Below, piece by piece: positions 51,491 to 61,425 of a stretch of DNA of 64,000 nt (positions are counted from its first letter, which is position 1; each line of letters starts with the position of its first letter). The notes beneath the pieces are model-generated. The model had not been told where the DNA came from, did not search any database, and saw only the letters and a program-made list of their open reading frames with translations. Source of the stretch: Acanthacorydalis orientalis (taxonomy: Eukaryota; Arthropoda; Insecta; Megaloptera; Corydalidae); NCBI GenBank assembly GCA_034766995.1, contig CM068315.1, positions 53,377,556 to 53,441,555 on the forward strand. The letters are read 5' to 3'. The translations under genes and the position numbers were made by a program.

Positions 51491-52095
51491 CATATTTCAA
51501 TACTATCCAAATATCTGATAAATTCTTAAAGTATACAGTTAATTTTATATGATTTACAAGAATTATTTCCTTAACAATTATGAAAGTTATACTTGTTTAG
51601 TGATTATTTGCAATTCTTTATCGATATTAATCATAATATTAATAAAATCTGAAGTCATATTACACCAAAAATACTATATCATATTTTCAGCCAATAACAA
51701 TTAAAAAAATAATCATTTTAATTATTAAAATATGTATGTAATACCTGTGTATATATATATATATATGTTATAAATGTAATTAATTACATGGTGAACACGC
51801 GATAATGAAGTATAAGAAAAAAAATGATCAAAATATAATTTTAATTGCTCAGGTAATAAAAATAATATAATAAAATTAATACATTTGCCCTCCCGCAACA
51901 CATATATGAAAATAAAAAAATATATTTATATATATACTGACAAGTCTTGATAAATGCTTGTGTCGCGATGATACAATTATACAAGCATGACGGTAGGCCA
52001 CGGCACACTTGATGGCCGACATGAGGCATACACATGACCCTATATAAGCCAATTAAGATCGAGTATGTCAAGTGTCTCATTACCACGGAGAGCGT

Positions 52096-52109
52096 GTTAC
52101 CATGGTAAC
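52096..52109. promoter_or_regulatory. perfect palindromic X-box (RFX-type) motif
   Basis: GTTACCATGGTAAC fits the RFX consensus GTNRCC(N)0-3RGYAAC. A TATATAA lies about 50 bp to the left (52042-52048), so a minus-strand promoter could run X-box, TATA, start near 52010. No gene is identified downstream on either strand. Confidence 0.35.
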
Positions 52110-52312
52110 TAGTCCTTTAGGCTGTTGCGAAGCGACAGATAAGCCTCCTCATCAGTAGTACAGTAATATGGCAGTTCGTCATATCAATAAATGTTTGATA
52201 TATTAAAGAAAAAGTATACTATTAATCCGTACATATCAATAGGCGCTAATGACCTCAATAACCAACCAACCATATATATCAATTGTAAAAAAAATTACAA
52301 TATATATATATA

Positions 52313-52352
52313 CTCTCTCTCTCTATATATATATATAGAGAGAGAGAGAGAG
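52313..52352. repeat. compound (CT)n(TA)n(AG)n palindrome
   Basis: (CT)6 runs into a 14-nt TA stretch and then (GA)7, so 52313-52348 is fully self-complementary. It is preceded by a further TA run. Confidence 0.9.
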
Positions 52353-53487
52353 GTAATTCACATTTTAATGTGTTAACCTAACTTACGAACGATATCATAA
52401 TGATTACAAACGAAAGCTATTTGTGTATTCAATATTTTCATTACAAACATTACACCAAAATATACTAAAACACCTAATGAAAATTCCATTATTACAATTG
52501 CAGAAAATATAATTATATTCTTTCTCCTGCATATTGGTTGCATTCTATAATCCTTTAAGTTAGTACTTTTATTCTACAACTGGTTACTACTTTTGGTTCA
52601 CTTCACGTCTTTATATGTTTTAAACTTGAGTTTTTAAAATTCAAATAGATAAATATAAATTACATTACGATGATCCAAAGATCGAGGCTAATTTTTCAAG
52701 GTAGCAAAAAAATGCATCCCAAAAACTACACTAATTGTACTATGACTGAATTAAATTTCATTGGCGAATTTTCGCTGTTCATAGACCACAAATATTTTTT
52801 TAATCAAAATCTTCAACAATTGACTAAAGAAGCAATAAGGTACATAAAAAATGTTTTTTTCATACTTTGCCCCACAGAGTAATGGCATCGCTATTGAAAT
52901 TTACATAAACCCTTATCAAAATTATTAACAATAAATTGTTGACGATTGAGATGATTAAAAAAAATATTTATGGTCTGTGACGAGTAAAAATTTATGTGAG
53001 AAAATATTGATGTTTATTACATACAAACATATTTAAATTTCAGTGACAGTTCAACTTGAACACACAGCAACACATTGAAATTTCATAAATATGTATTTTA
53101 AAAAGAACTATAATAAATGATCGCGTTAAAATTAATTTTACACAGAAACAAATAAATGTTTTAAACAATAGCAAAACATAATATAGGATAAAACTAAAAA
53201 AATCGTTCTTCGTGAGAAAATTTCAAAAGTAATGCTTTTACAAATTAATAAGTATATTACTATAAGTAATTTACCTAATTAATGCAATATTGTTCATAAC
53301 AAGATAAAATAACTGCATTTAATTTAATTTTAACGCAAGCGTGTATGTACATCAATTTATAACTTACGTTGCCTTTTTATTAACATAATAAAAAATATTT
53401 CATACATACTCATAATTAGTACATATAGGAGGGATTATCTCTCTTCTTTCTCACTATTTATCTCTACTTATACCAACAAACATTCTT

Positions 53488-53499
<12 letters not shown>

Positions 53500-53581
<82 letters not shown>
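53500..53581. repeat. (TA)n(TG)n array
   Basis: TA with one extra A, then (GT)16. Confidence 0.97.
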
Positions 53582-53584
<3 letters not shown>

Positions 53585-53834
53585 ACATTTGTTTATTTGC
53601 GTACATTTGTTTTACCACTCTTGAAATTACTTAATTTCACAAACACATTTTCATATTATTAGTTTAGCAATTAAAATAACAATCTACCTCTGTTTTAAAT
53701 TTGAAAATAACGTACTGACAAGCAGAGAAATACAAATAAACTCATTCTTAACTTTAAAGTATTCAGTTATTTTAGTAACATAACTCGATTATAGTAAATG
53801 TTCAGTTGTTGCAACAAGCCATGCATTCTAATAA

Positions 53835-53884
53835 TGGTTTTTCAATAGGGGTGCATTTTATAAGAGGTTATATTTCACAAGTGA
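53835..53884 (+). mobile_element. IS630-type transposon copy C, 5' terminal fragment
   Basis: GGTTTTTCAATAGGGGTGCA then TTTTATAAGAGGTTATATTT and CACAAGTG aligns with the first 50 bp of copies A and B. The match stops before the transposase. Confidence 0.75.
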
Positions 53885-53898
53885 TTTTATACATACAT

Positions 53899-53903
<5 letters not shown>

Positions 53904-53935
<32 letters not shown>
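53904..53935. repeat. (TA)n array, 32 bp
   Basis: 20 bp after the end of IS630-type copy C. Confidence 0.96.
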
Positions 53936-53937
<2 letters not shown>

Positions 53938-54638
53938 CAAAAATAAGTCTCTATTATAAAATAAGACATTATCTCATTACAGGAAGAAAGAATGAAAACA
54001 AAAACAACTACTATATATATTTACGTAGAATACAAATGTGTTTCAGGGAAATGCAAAATGGTACAACTATACGCACTGACCTTGACCCTGCAAACGTTAC
54101 TGGCAATGTCAGTTTCATGTAACGATAAACGTATCAGAAAAGTGGGGATAAAAAGAAAAGAGGAAGAGTACACGCACGCGCAGTAGAAGTAAGGATGTGA
54201 TGGCAGCTTCGGGGGCTATACAGGTCACGAAACGTGTTGTTGGAAGAACGCATAAGCGGAAGAGGATGGGAAAGTTAGTGAACCAAGAGCTTCACTTTCA
54301 AGCGGTTGTATGTTTTGACGGACTAATAATATAAATAAATACAAACTGAAACAATAATGTTTAACTGTCACACTATCATAATGAAAAGTAATGAGTATTA
54401 CTATTATCTTGACGAACATTTTAGCAAGTGCATATTGATATCTCAGTTCTTATAAACTATAGTCTGTATTTAATTTAAATTTTTTATACTACTTGTTCAT
54501 CAACCAAACATAAATATAATAATTGTTTCAAAAAATATTTTTATGAAAAACAGTTCAATGTATGTATGCATGGAAGTGTGTGTGTGTGTGAATGTGTTTA
54601 TTTATGTTAGCTATACTTTTACAATCTCTATAAAACAC

Positions 54639-54641
<3 letters not shown>

Positions 54642-54677
<36 letters not shown>
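54642..54677. repeat. (TA)n array, 36 bp
   Basis: Followed by GCATGTGGGGG. Confidence 0.96.
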
Positions 54678-54680
<3 letters not shown>

Positions 54681-54999
54681 TGTGGGGGTGTGTACAAAAC
54701 TTCAAGTATGACGTCACATTTTAAAATACCCACTCTACGGCATGATTATCAATTCAGAATGTCGACTCCTATCAGAAAATAGCCTTGTCTAACGACTGCC
54801 AGAAGAGCTGCACCTCATGCTTGGTTGCCCCAGCAAAGCATAGCCAGCACTGACGATCAATATTTGAATGTGTATTTGTGGTGCTATTCAACTCCGCTTC
54901 TCTTTTCCTATGTCATGTTCTACTCAATGCCAGGGCTACACATTCACATTTATACAGTCATACATACATGCAAAAACACACATACATACATTTTATACA

Positions 55000-56003
55000 C
55001 AGTAGAATCTCGAAAACATGAACCAATTAAATCCACGTCTGTTCACATTTTCGAAATTGTCATGGTGTTAAATGTAAAAGGAAATATTTTAAAATTTGTA
55101 ACACATATTTATCTAAAACTTGTTACATTATGGAAACAATGTGAATTTCATGTGTTTATCAATTCAACTTTTTTAAAAAAATACAATTTTTAATCTGTAT
55201 GCACTCGTTTTCAATGATTACCTTTTCTCCCAATATATTCAAAACAGTATTCTCAAATCACGTTAACACCATTCTGACTACTCCAGAACAATATTTTATG
55301 AAAAGTAGAAATTTCTTGTGTCTTAAACGGTTGCTTTTTCGTTTTCTAATACCAAGGAATGCAACTGCGACGAGACAGTCTACTCCATAATTGGCGGAAT
55401 CAAACACTTTGGTATAGCTTTAATTTGATAATACTTTGTTATTTAAACAGTGCACTCAGTAATTTAACATCACTCCGAATATTTATTATAATCGCTCAAC
55501 TATACCATACAGATCGTTACAAAAGTATTCTATACTTAACATACATGTATGCATATGTGTGTGTGTGTGTGTGTGTAATATTATTATTTTGCCTTTCCAT
55601 ATATTTTCAATGTATGAAAAACGAAACAATCATTTTTTTAAATAAAACTGTATACGTTTTCGTACTTTTTTAGTTTGAAAATAATGATGCAATTCATATA
55701 TCAAGCTATTGTAACCAAACTGCATGTGGACACTACTCATTTTTTTTCACTTTTGTTCCGTACATTCCATTTGTTAACTTATTTATTAAAAAGCTAAAAC
55801 CTACACCACATTCTATAGTTTATTTTCTTTTAAAATCAATACAGTGGGCTTTTATTTATTATCACTGTTCACACTTCCATGCTAATTACTTGAGTTTTGA
55901 TTTACTGAAATTTTTAAAACCCCAAAGAAAATTTTCAACATACATGAGTTTGAAATTTATAATATTCTGGTTTTTAAAAAAGCATGTAATCGAAATTCTA
56001 CTG
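55000..56003. mobile_element. pogo/Tigger-like non-autonomous element, about 1 kb
   Basis: The left end CAGTAGAATCTCGAAAACAT and the complement of the right end, CAGTAGAATTTCGATTACAT, agree at 16 of 20 positions and match the well-known Tigger start CAGTAGAATCTCG. TA follows the right end. The 1-kb interior lacks HTH_psq or DDE blocks; small plus readings inside are T-rich and unrecognised. Boundaries are inferred from the termini. Confidence 0.65.
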
Positions 56004-57199
56004 TACATGAATATATAAAGATTAATTATTTGAAATTAGAAAAGAAATATATTGTTATAAGTACATACTTTAACTCAAAATGAAAGTTATTTTATCTAAT
56101 GAGCGCCATATCCAAATTACGTTTTTAAAACAAAACATCCTATAAACAATTGTCCATTTTTATACACACTTCAACGATAATCTGACTTCAGTGTGAAAAT
56201 ACCAAAAAAATCATATTTTATCGTTATACATTTCAAAAAAAGTTGCAAAATAATAGTTTACATAAATATTTTTCAATTTTATCAATAAAAATACTTATGT
56301 AAATAAATTATTTTATTGTTTGTTTTCTGGTCATTTATTCAAATTTTGTTTTTTTCAACTGGCATATATTCAAACGTTTGATATTTATAAAGCAGAAAAA
56401 TATTTGAATTTTAACAACTACATGGCACATAACTGCATTTTATATTATTTTATTAGTAAAGATGCAACAAATAACATGTCAGTAAATAACAAAACCAAAA
56501 CCCTTCCAAAATGAATGCATTTCCTGATACGATATAAAAAATATTGAAAGTTTAAAAAACTGAATGTACTAAAATCATTACGCATATCTTACAAATAAAT
56601 CATCATATCTATAACACTAATCAGAAAAATTGTCGTCAAAATATATTAAGATCTTTTTATTTCTATACTCCAATAAACATACAGTGAAAATGTAGAAAAT
56701 TTTACGTGATTTAATAAATAATTATTAATTCCGACAATATAATAAAGTTTACATTGGAGTAGTTGTTTCAGAAATTGATATAAAAAACATTTCAATAAAA
56801 ATACACATTTGTGAAAATGAAAAGATTATCTACAAACTTTCCTTTAAAAGCGTGTACACATATAAAAACTTATCAAAATACAAAGAAAATTAACAGTAAT
56901 GATAAAATACATATTTTTATAAAAATAAAATAAAATGTTTATCCTAAACATAAAATCAACATAACATATACATGCACATATATACATATTATGTGACCCC
57001 ATAAGTCATCAACTATTTTCAATAAGGTATTTTCACGTCAGTTCTACTTCGACCGTGCAATATGAAGCTTATTTTGTTGCTGTTTTTTTATAGTGTGAAT
57101 TGTCAAGTTATTCTTTTTGTCAAAATAATATAATTTTACTGTTCTAGAAAAAACGCCGGACTTTATACCTTTCAAAGCACAGACAAGTCATTTTATGCT
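56004..57199. other. AT-rich intronic sequence, nothing recognised
   Basis: No long TA array and no transposon termini were identified here, which is unusual for the window. Confidence 0.5.
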
Positions 57200-57830
57200 A
57201 TTTCATTTTCGTTCAGGACTTAATGCAATGACAACAAAAAAAATTATGATATTTATGAGGATGTTTTGAAGGTTAATAAGTGTCAACGATGATGTACAAA
57301 ACTGACTTGATGTGATTTTTCCTTTTCTAACAGTCCTCGATGTAAAAAATCTCATAAATTCGATAGACTTTAAAATCGTTAGTGGAATCGACCCAAAACT
57401 AAGGACACAAAAATTATCATGAAGACTTAAGTCCACATAGTCAATTGTATAAAGACATTTACATAAAATTGGCATGGTTAATAAACAAGTCATACAAGTT
57501 CTACGTCAATTATTGGATGCGAATAAGGATCAGTGACGAACAGGTTGCGCTTCGTTACTGGGATTATTTTTTGACCATATCTTTATTCGAAATGTAACGA
57601 TATAAACTTGTGACTTTGTCTGAATGAAAGGTCAAAACCAGCTCCTAAACGAAATATATCTTTCCGAAAGGCTTTACTATGGATAAACAAACACCGCTGA
57701 ATCATGTCATCAACTACGACGACATGAGAAATTGTTGAAAGAGACCTGCTTTATTCAACATGATAATGCCAGATCACACGCAGTCAAGATCACGGGAAAA
57801 ATTAGGTACTATTAGAACTTAAATTTGTCT
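57200..57830 (+). pseudogene. mariner transposase pseudogene, heavily decayed
   Basis: Plus-strand blocks in several frames: IVSGIDPKLRTQKLS around 57375, SIV*RHLHKIGMVNKQV at about 57440-57490 (second HTH, VVRHLKQIGKVKK), RLRFVTGII around 57550 (RIVTGDE), SKPAPKRNISFRKALLWI around 57635-57685 (PKxNIHxKKVLLCIWW), and CFIQHDNARSHAVKITG at about 57745-57795 (HDNARPHA, Asp retained). The C-terminus after this block is missing. Confidence 0.75.
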
Positions 57831-57888
57831 TTTTCAATAAAAATAATTAATTATTTATGGGTTACTCCCAACATACATAAACATATAT

Positions 57889-57954
<66 letters not shown>

Positions 57955-58713
57955 TGTAAAAATCTCATTGTAATAAAAAATGTTAGAAAATAAAAATGAT
58001 TTCTCTGAACATAACTAAATTACTACGATATGAACTTTAATAGCTGTTAGTAGAAACTAACACCTACTAGCAAAAATAATTGTGTCCATCTTCGAAAAAA
58101 AATGATTACAATTGAATGTGAAGGTCAAGTATACAAACATAACATGTTTTGATTAATTTCTGTTTCTTGTCTAGTGTTTTGATCATTTTACAATAAGTGT
58201 AATTCAATCAATAGTAAATGTGTGAAAAAAGTAACTGTAAAATTAAATAAAATTTTATTTTTCGAATTTAAATTGCATTGACTAAAAAGCACACGTAAAA
58301 TAAACTTCTATTATAAAAAAAAAAGACAAAAAATGTCAAGAGAAATAAAACAAACATTAAAAGAGCACAGTGCACATAAAATATTGTGTATAAATAAAGT
58401 AAATAATGTCTACACAAATATGAAAAAATAGTAAAAATAAAAACTATCAAAAAAATCGTTAAAAATAAAGTTGTTTAACTCACACTTCATATGTATTTAA
58501 AAAATATAATAAGAACATAAAAGTATTGTTCCAATGTATAAACAACTCAAAAACGTTTTTATACTAAAGAAAATTTTCATATTTATTAACGTGATATTCT
58601 AGCCAAATATATATATATTCAAGAAAATAATTTTACACTATAATATCAACGAATTCATGTAATGCAAACATATTTAATATTTCTTTAATTTTTAATCATC
58701 ACTTAGAACTAAC
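57831..58713. other. AT-rich start of Mxd intron 3
   Basis: One long TA array (57893-57951) follows the mariner remnant. The remainder to the exon 3 donor shows no recognised element. Confidence 0.5.
57893..57951. repeat. (TA)n array, 59 bp
   Basis: About 60 bp after the mariner remnant at 57830. Confidence 0.97.
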
Positions 58714-58743
58714 CTGTTTTTTTCCAGCTCGTTGTGAGTAGTC
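58714..58743 (-). CDS. Mxd: Mxd coding exon 3: 30-nt microexon, start of the bHLH basic region
   Basis: The acceptor TTGTTTCAG precedes position 58743 and the donor GTTAGT begins at 58713. Exon 2 ends with AG; this exon supplies G to complete Arg and then reads TTHNELEKN plus AG, so the junction product is R-TTHNELEKN-R. H-N-E-x-E-K-x-R is the E-box-contacting basic helix of MXD/Max-class bHLH proteins, where His, Glu and Arg read CACGTG. The exon leaves phase 2, and family members continue with RRAHLR. Intron 2 is 1049 nt. The donor GTTAGT is weaker than that of the other exons. From memory, vertebrate MXD genes also encode this segment in a very small exon, which would make the structure ancient. 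No exon coding for RAHLR and the zipper was found further left. Confidence 0.9.
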
Positions 58744-58812
58744 CTGAAACAAGATATGATTATTAACATAAATATACTTAAATATATGCATGTGTTTTTA
58801 TATAATGTATGG

Positions 58813-58813
<1 letters not shown>

Positions 58814-58874
<61 letters not shown>
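58814..58874. repeat. (TA)n array in Mxd intron 2, 61 bp
   Basis: Lies 71 bp from exon 3 on the acceptor side. Confidence 0.97.
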
Positions 58875-58877
<3 letters not shown>

Positions 58878-59200
58878 ACTGGTAGAACGTACCTATATTA
58901 TTTATATTTACACATTTGCAACGCACAACATGTGCAGACACTCATTTCTTGTCTACACAATATATTTAACACAAATAAAATTACAAAATTAATAATGTAA
59001 TAATTTTTCACTTCACATTAAACGTCTTTTGCAATAATGAAAAAAAATTATAATAGTATAAAATTATTAAAACTGTTTCACATCCATTTATTATTATTTA
59101 TATAAACTGACATGTTCTAACTGAATGTTCATTTTATTTTCGTACAAACCACGAGTGACAATCAATTCTCATATAGTGTAGAGGTAAACTTAAAAGATAG

Positions 59201-59202
<2 letters not shown>

Positions 59203-59262
<60 letters not shown>
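59203..59262. repeat. (TA)n array in Mxd intron 2, 60 bp
   Basis: Uninterrupted. Confidence 0.97.
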
Positions 59263-59265
<3 letters not shown>

Positions 59266-59476
59266 CTGTTTGTGTGTATGCAAATTGTGTATATAAATTA
59301 AAAAAATATTTAATAACCACAAATGCACTTCACACTAGCTTTTTCTAATTGCCCAAAATACTAATTAGCCTGAATATAATAAGATATTAATGTTAATATT
59401 ATGTACAACACCGTAATGTGTGTGGGTACACACACCACACGTACACACACACATTTATATATATATATATACACAA

Positions 59477-59513
<37 letters not shown>

Positions 59514-59692
59514 ATTCCACAAAATTAATGGAAATACCACTATTTAATACAAATACAACAAAAATAACAAATGATAATATTAATAATATAATCACAAAAA
59601 TATACATCAAAATCTAATTTTATTTTCAATGCATTACACAATTTGTACGTAAAAAGTGTGTGTGTGTGTATGTGTGGATGTGTGTATGTATG

Positions 59693-59696
<4 letters not shown>

Positions 59697-59784
<88 letters not shown>

Positions 59785-59785
59785 A
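59697..59785. repeat. (TA)n array next to the Mxd exon 2 donor
   Basis: 77 bp of TA, then GTATATATATAAT, reaching within about 8 bp of the exon border at 59793. Preceded on the left by TG/TATG repeats from 59657. Confidence 0.97.
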
Positions 59786-59792
59786 TGCTTAC

Positions 59793-59886
59793 CTACTTCC
59801 CTGTGACTTCTTCGTCTTCGGCCTTTTCGTACTATTCCTGATATCGTCAGGCATTGGCAAACTTGAAGCGTAACCATGTTCAGCTT
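59793..59886 (-). CDS. Mxd: Mxd coding exon 2: linker with nuclear-localisation patch
   Basis: This 94-nt exon follows an acceptor reading ATATTGCAG (intron side 59887-59889). It ends at AGTAG|GTAAGC, with the intron starting at 59792. Entered in the phase left by exon 1, it reads [11 protein letters not shown], then [20 protein letters not shown], and leaves AG for the next codon. EAEHGYAS is a signature of MXD1, MXI1, MXD3 and MXD4. KRPKTKK is a basic nuclear-localisation-like cluster in the linker between the SID and the bHLH domain, as in vertebrate MXD proteins. Intron 1 upstream is only 131 nt. A TA array starts within about 10 nt of this donor. Splice phase, motif order and spacing agree with exon 1, so chance similarity is very unlikely. 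Confidence 0.93.
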
Positions 59887-60017
59887 CTGCAATATGATTT
59901 ATTTTTTAGTTGATCAAATCAGCTGATGTACACACGTTCGCATCACACAACAAAAATAGCATGGATGCCATGTTGACGTGGAGATAAGCAACTGAACTGC
60001 TCGCTTACAGAACTTAC
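59887..60017 (-). other. Mxd intron 1 (131 nt)
   Basis: Minus-strand intron from GTAAGTTCTG to an acceptor ending ATATTGCAG. It is short and contains no TA array, unlike introns 2 and 3. Confidence 0.85.
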
Positions 60018-60072
60018 CGCGTTCTCGTCGTTCAAGGTATTCTGCGGCTTGTAGTAATGCTGCAATACTCAT
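60018..60072 (-). CDS. Mxd: Mxd (Max-dimerization repressor), coding exon 1: Sin3-interaction domain
   Basis: The exon begins with ATG at 60072 and encodes 18 codons plus one base (MSIAALLQAAEYLERRER, then G). It ends at a consensus donor (CGCG|GTAAGT, intron from 60017). The peptide matches the N-terminal Sin3-interaction domain of the MXD/MAD family, an amphipathic helix of the form xLLxAAxYLERRER that docks into the PAH2 domain of Sin3 and recruits histone deacetylases. The YLERRER ending is typical of MXD proteins rather than Mnt. The next exon supplies the two bases completing the following Glu, so the family signature [13 protein letters not shown] is restored across the junction. This ATG is preferred because it opens the SID directly and the minus-strand upstream sequence looks like a 5' leader. 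MXD proteins pair with Max on E-boxes and repress Myc targets in the nucleus. The identification is my recognition of the motif, not a database hit. Confidence 0.93.
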
Positions 60073-60165
60073 TTTAAAATTGAATATTCTTTCCTTAACC
60101 ACAAAATAAACACGATCGACAACTGACAAGACACTATTGTTTTTAAGCACTACTTTAGACAAACT
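60073..60165 (-). promoter_or_regulatory. putative Mxd 5' leader and initiator
   Basis: On the minus strand the arthropod-style initiator TCAGTT lies at 60167-60162, placing a candidate +1 A at 60165. A second TCAGTT lies near 60124. Transcription from 60165 would give a 93-nt 5' leader before the Mxd ATG. No TATA box is evident about 30 bp upstream, so initiation would be initiator-driven. Only cDNA or CAGE data can fix the true start. Confidence 0.4.
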
Positions 60166-60400
60166 GAACACAATAGAATAAACAATAACGCAACAATGAC
60201 GACAACGACAGCTAGCAACACACTATACCCGCACCCTTCTCGTAACTCACTCTCGCATTTATTGATGTCAAATACACAGCCAGTTTCGACAATCATGCGC
60301 CAAAATGAATGCGCGTTGTGAACGGAAATTACCGAACAGAGCTCGAAATTATCCGATAATGTGTAGACCCATCGACTACGTAGTCACGTGAATTTCATGC
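60166..60400 (-). promoter_or_regulatory. candidate Mxd promoter with E2F-like site and E-box
   Basis: This stretch is richer in GC and CpG than its surroundings and lies immediately upstream of the Mxd leader. It contains GCGCCAAAA at 60297-60305, which reads TTTTGGCGC on the gene strand and matches an E2F consensus. It also holds a perfect canonical E-box CACGTG at 60385-60390, the site bound by Max heterodimers including Mxd itself. Both are short motifs and could be fortuitous, but their position about 130 and 220 bp upstream of the candidate start is suggestive. Confidence 0.45.
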
Positions 60401-60573
60401 TGCTGTTTTCCTTTATTGTTTATATTAACAGTGTCAAATTGATAATACAAAGCATAATGTATATAAAACATGCGTTTTACACACAACATTGTAACAAATC
60501 GTAATCATTGTACTTCTTTCACGTTAGTAAAAAATATATTTATAATTATTATGTTTATGATTGTATGTATATG

Positions 60574-60631
<58 letters not shown>

Positions 60632-60650
60632 GTGTGTGTAATGTGTGTGT
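60574..60650. repeat. (TA)n then TG-rich array
   Basis: 55 bp of TA then TG repeats. Confidence 0.96.
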
Positions 60651-61106
60651 GCGTATGCATATTCTAGAGTAAGAAAATAAAATTCTCTTGATATTGTAAG
60701 TTCTGAAGTCATCTTGAACTATAATAGAATACTCTGTAAAACAGAGCTAAGAATACTGTTTGGCAAATAAACACTTTTTTCAGTAACAACTAAAAAGCCG
60801 TATTAAGAAGTTTAATGCATAAAAAAGTAACCATAATAATGAATAAATATTTTATAAGATACGAAAAGAGTTTCTAGCATCCTTTCAGACCTTTGATATT
60901 AATTTAATAAATCATATTTACACTCGTTATAACAAAATATAAAACAAAATAACACTACTTAGAAATTCAAAATAGAATTTTGTGAAAATACTTAATGTAA
61001 GAATAGAAAATCTTCTTTCCGATTGTGAAGAATTGATCGATTTGATATTTTTAGATCGCGATCCGTTTTATATAACAACGGATTGTTTATGTGTACTATT
61101 ATATAC

Positions 61107-61113
<7 letters not shown>

Positions 61114-61161
<48 letters not shown>
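61114..61161. repeat. (TA)n array, 48 bp
   Basis: Uninterrupted. Confidence 0.97.
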
Positions 61162-61163
<2 letters not shown>

Positions 61164-61362
61164 AAATATTCCGTAAAATTTCAAAAAATTGATAATTTTT
61201 TAAAAAAACGTCGAGATTTTATTAAATTGTTGTATTCAATTATTATTAACGATGACATCCGAAGTTAAACGAAATTTTCATGAACATTTATGATATGAAA
61301 TGTGCGACTTTTTAAAATAACTGCATTGCAATCTATTTGCAAGAATGATTATGTAGACATAG

Positions 61363-61363
<1 letters not shown>

Positions 61364-61418
<55 letters not shown>
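61364..61418. repeat. (TA)n array, 55 bp
   Basis: Joins the Helitron-like terminus on its right. Confidence 0.97.
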
Positions 61419-61420
<2 letters not shown>

Positions 61421-61425
61421 CGATA

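Larger units (their letters stand above)
51491..53834. other. AT-rich sequence with a regulatory-looking patch
   Basis: A balanced patch at 51955-52160 holds an RFX-type X-box and a TATATAA. A compound palindrome lies at 52313-52352. A plus reading at 52670-52879 (MIQRSRLIFQGSKKMHPKN) was not recognised. A TA/TG array lies at 53500-53581. Confidence 0.4.
53885..54999. other. intronic sequence with a balanced patch, no gene assigned
   Basis: Arrays lie at 53904-53935 and 54642-54677. A patch at 54050-54310 includes a plus reading with a hydrophobic stretch (MVQLYALTLTLQTLLAMSVS) that stops at 54186; no acceptor or downstream exon supports a gene. Confidence 0.35.
1..58713 (-). other. probable giant Mxd intron 3 (5' portion)
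   Basis: The donor at 58713 (GTTAGT) opens an intron whose downstream exon should start by completing Arg and then encode RAHLR, the helix-loop-helix and the zipper. I looked on the minus strand for that exon, using the AHLR, LVPLGP and RHTTL neighbourhoods, and found none. The interval instead holds transposon fragments and TA arrays. The intron is therefore inferred to exceed 58.7 kb, unless a diverged exon was missed. Other genes nested in the intron are possible. Confidence 0.55.
58744..59792 (-). other. Mxd intron 2 (1049 nt), rich in TA arrays
   Basis: The intron runs on the minus strand from GTAAGC to TTGTTTCAG. About one quarter of it is (TA)n or (TG/CA)n: arrays at 58814-58874, 59203-59262, 59451-59507 and 59697-59785. 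An inverted GTGTGTGGGTACACACAC motif lies near 59419. No transposase remnant is visible. Confidence 0.8.
60401..61425. other. upstream flank of Mxd, TA arrays
   Basis: Arrays at 60574-60628 (then TG), 61114-61161 and 61364-61418 separate AT-rich DNA without recognised genes. Confidence 0.5.

Noticed and set aside
51955..52160. Possible SINE or tRNA gene in a balanced patch
   Set aside because: No A-box/B-box pair or cloverleaf could be made out, and there is no A-rich tail.
53992..54183. Plus reading with a signal-peptide-like stretch
   Set aside because: It begins in AT-rich repeat DNA, stops after 64 codons and has no recognisable mature domain or splice partner.
57203..57493. 96-codon minus reading
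   Set aside because: It is antisense to mariner motifs on the plus strand and has no family resemblance of its own.
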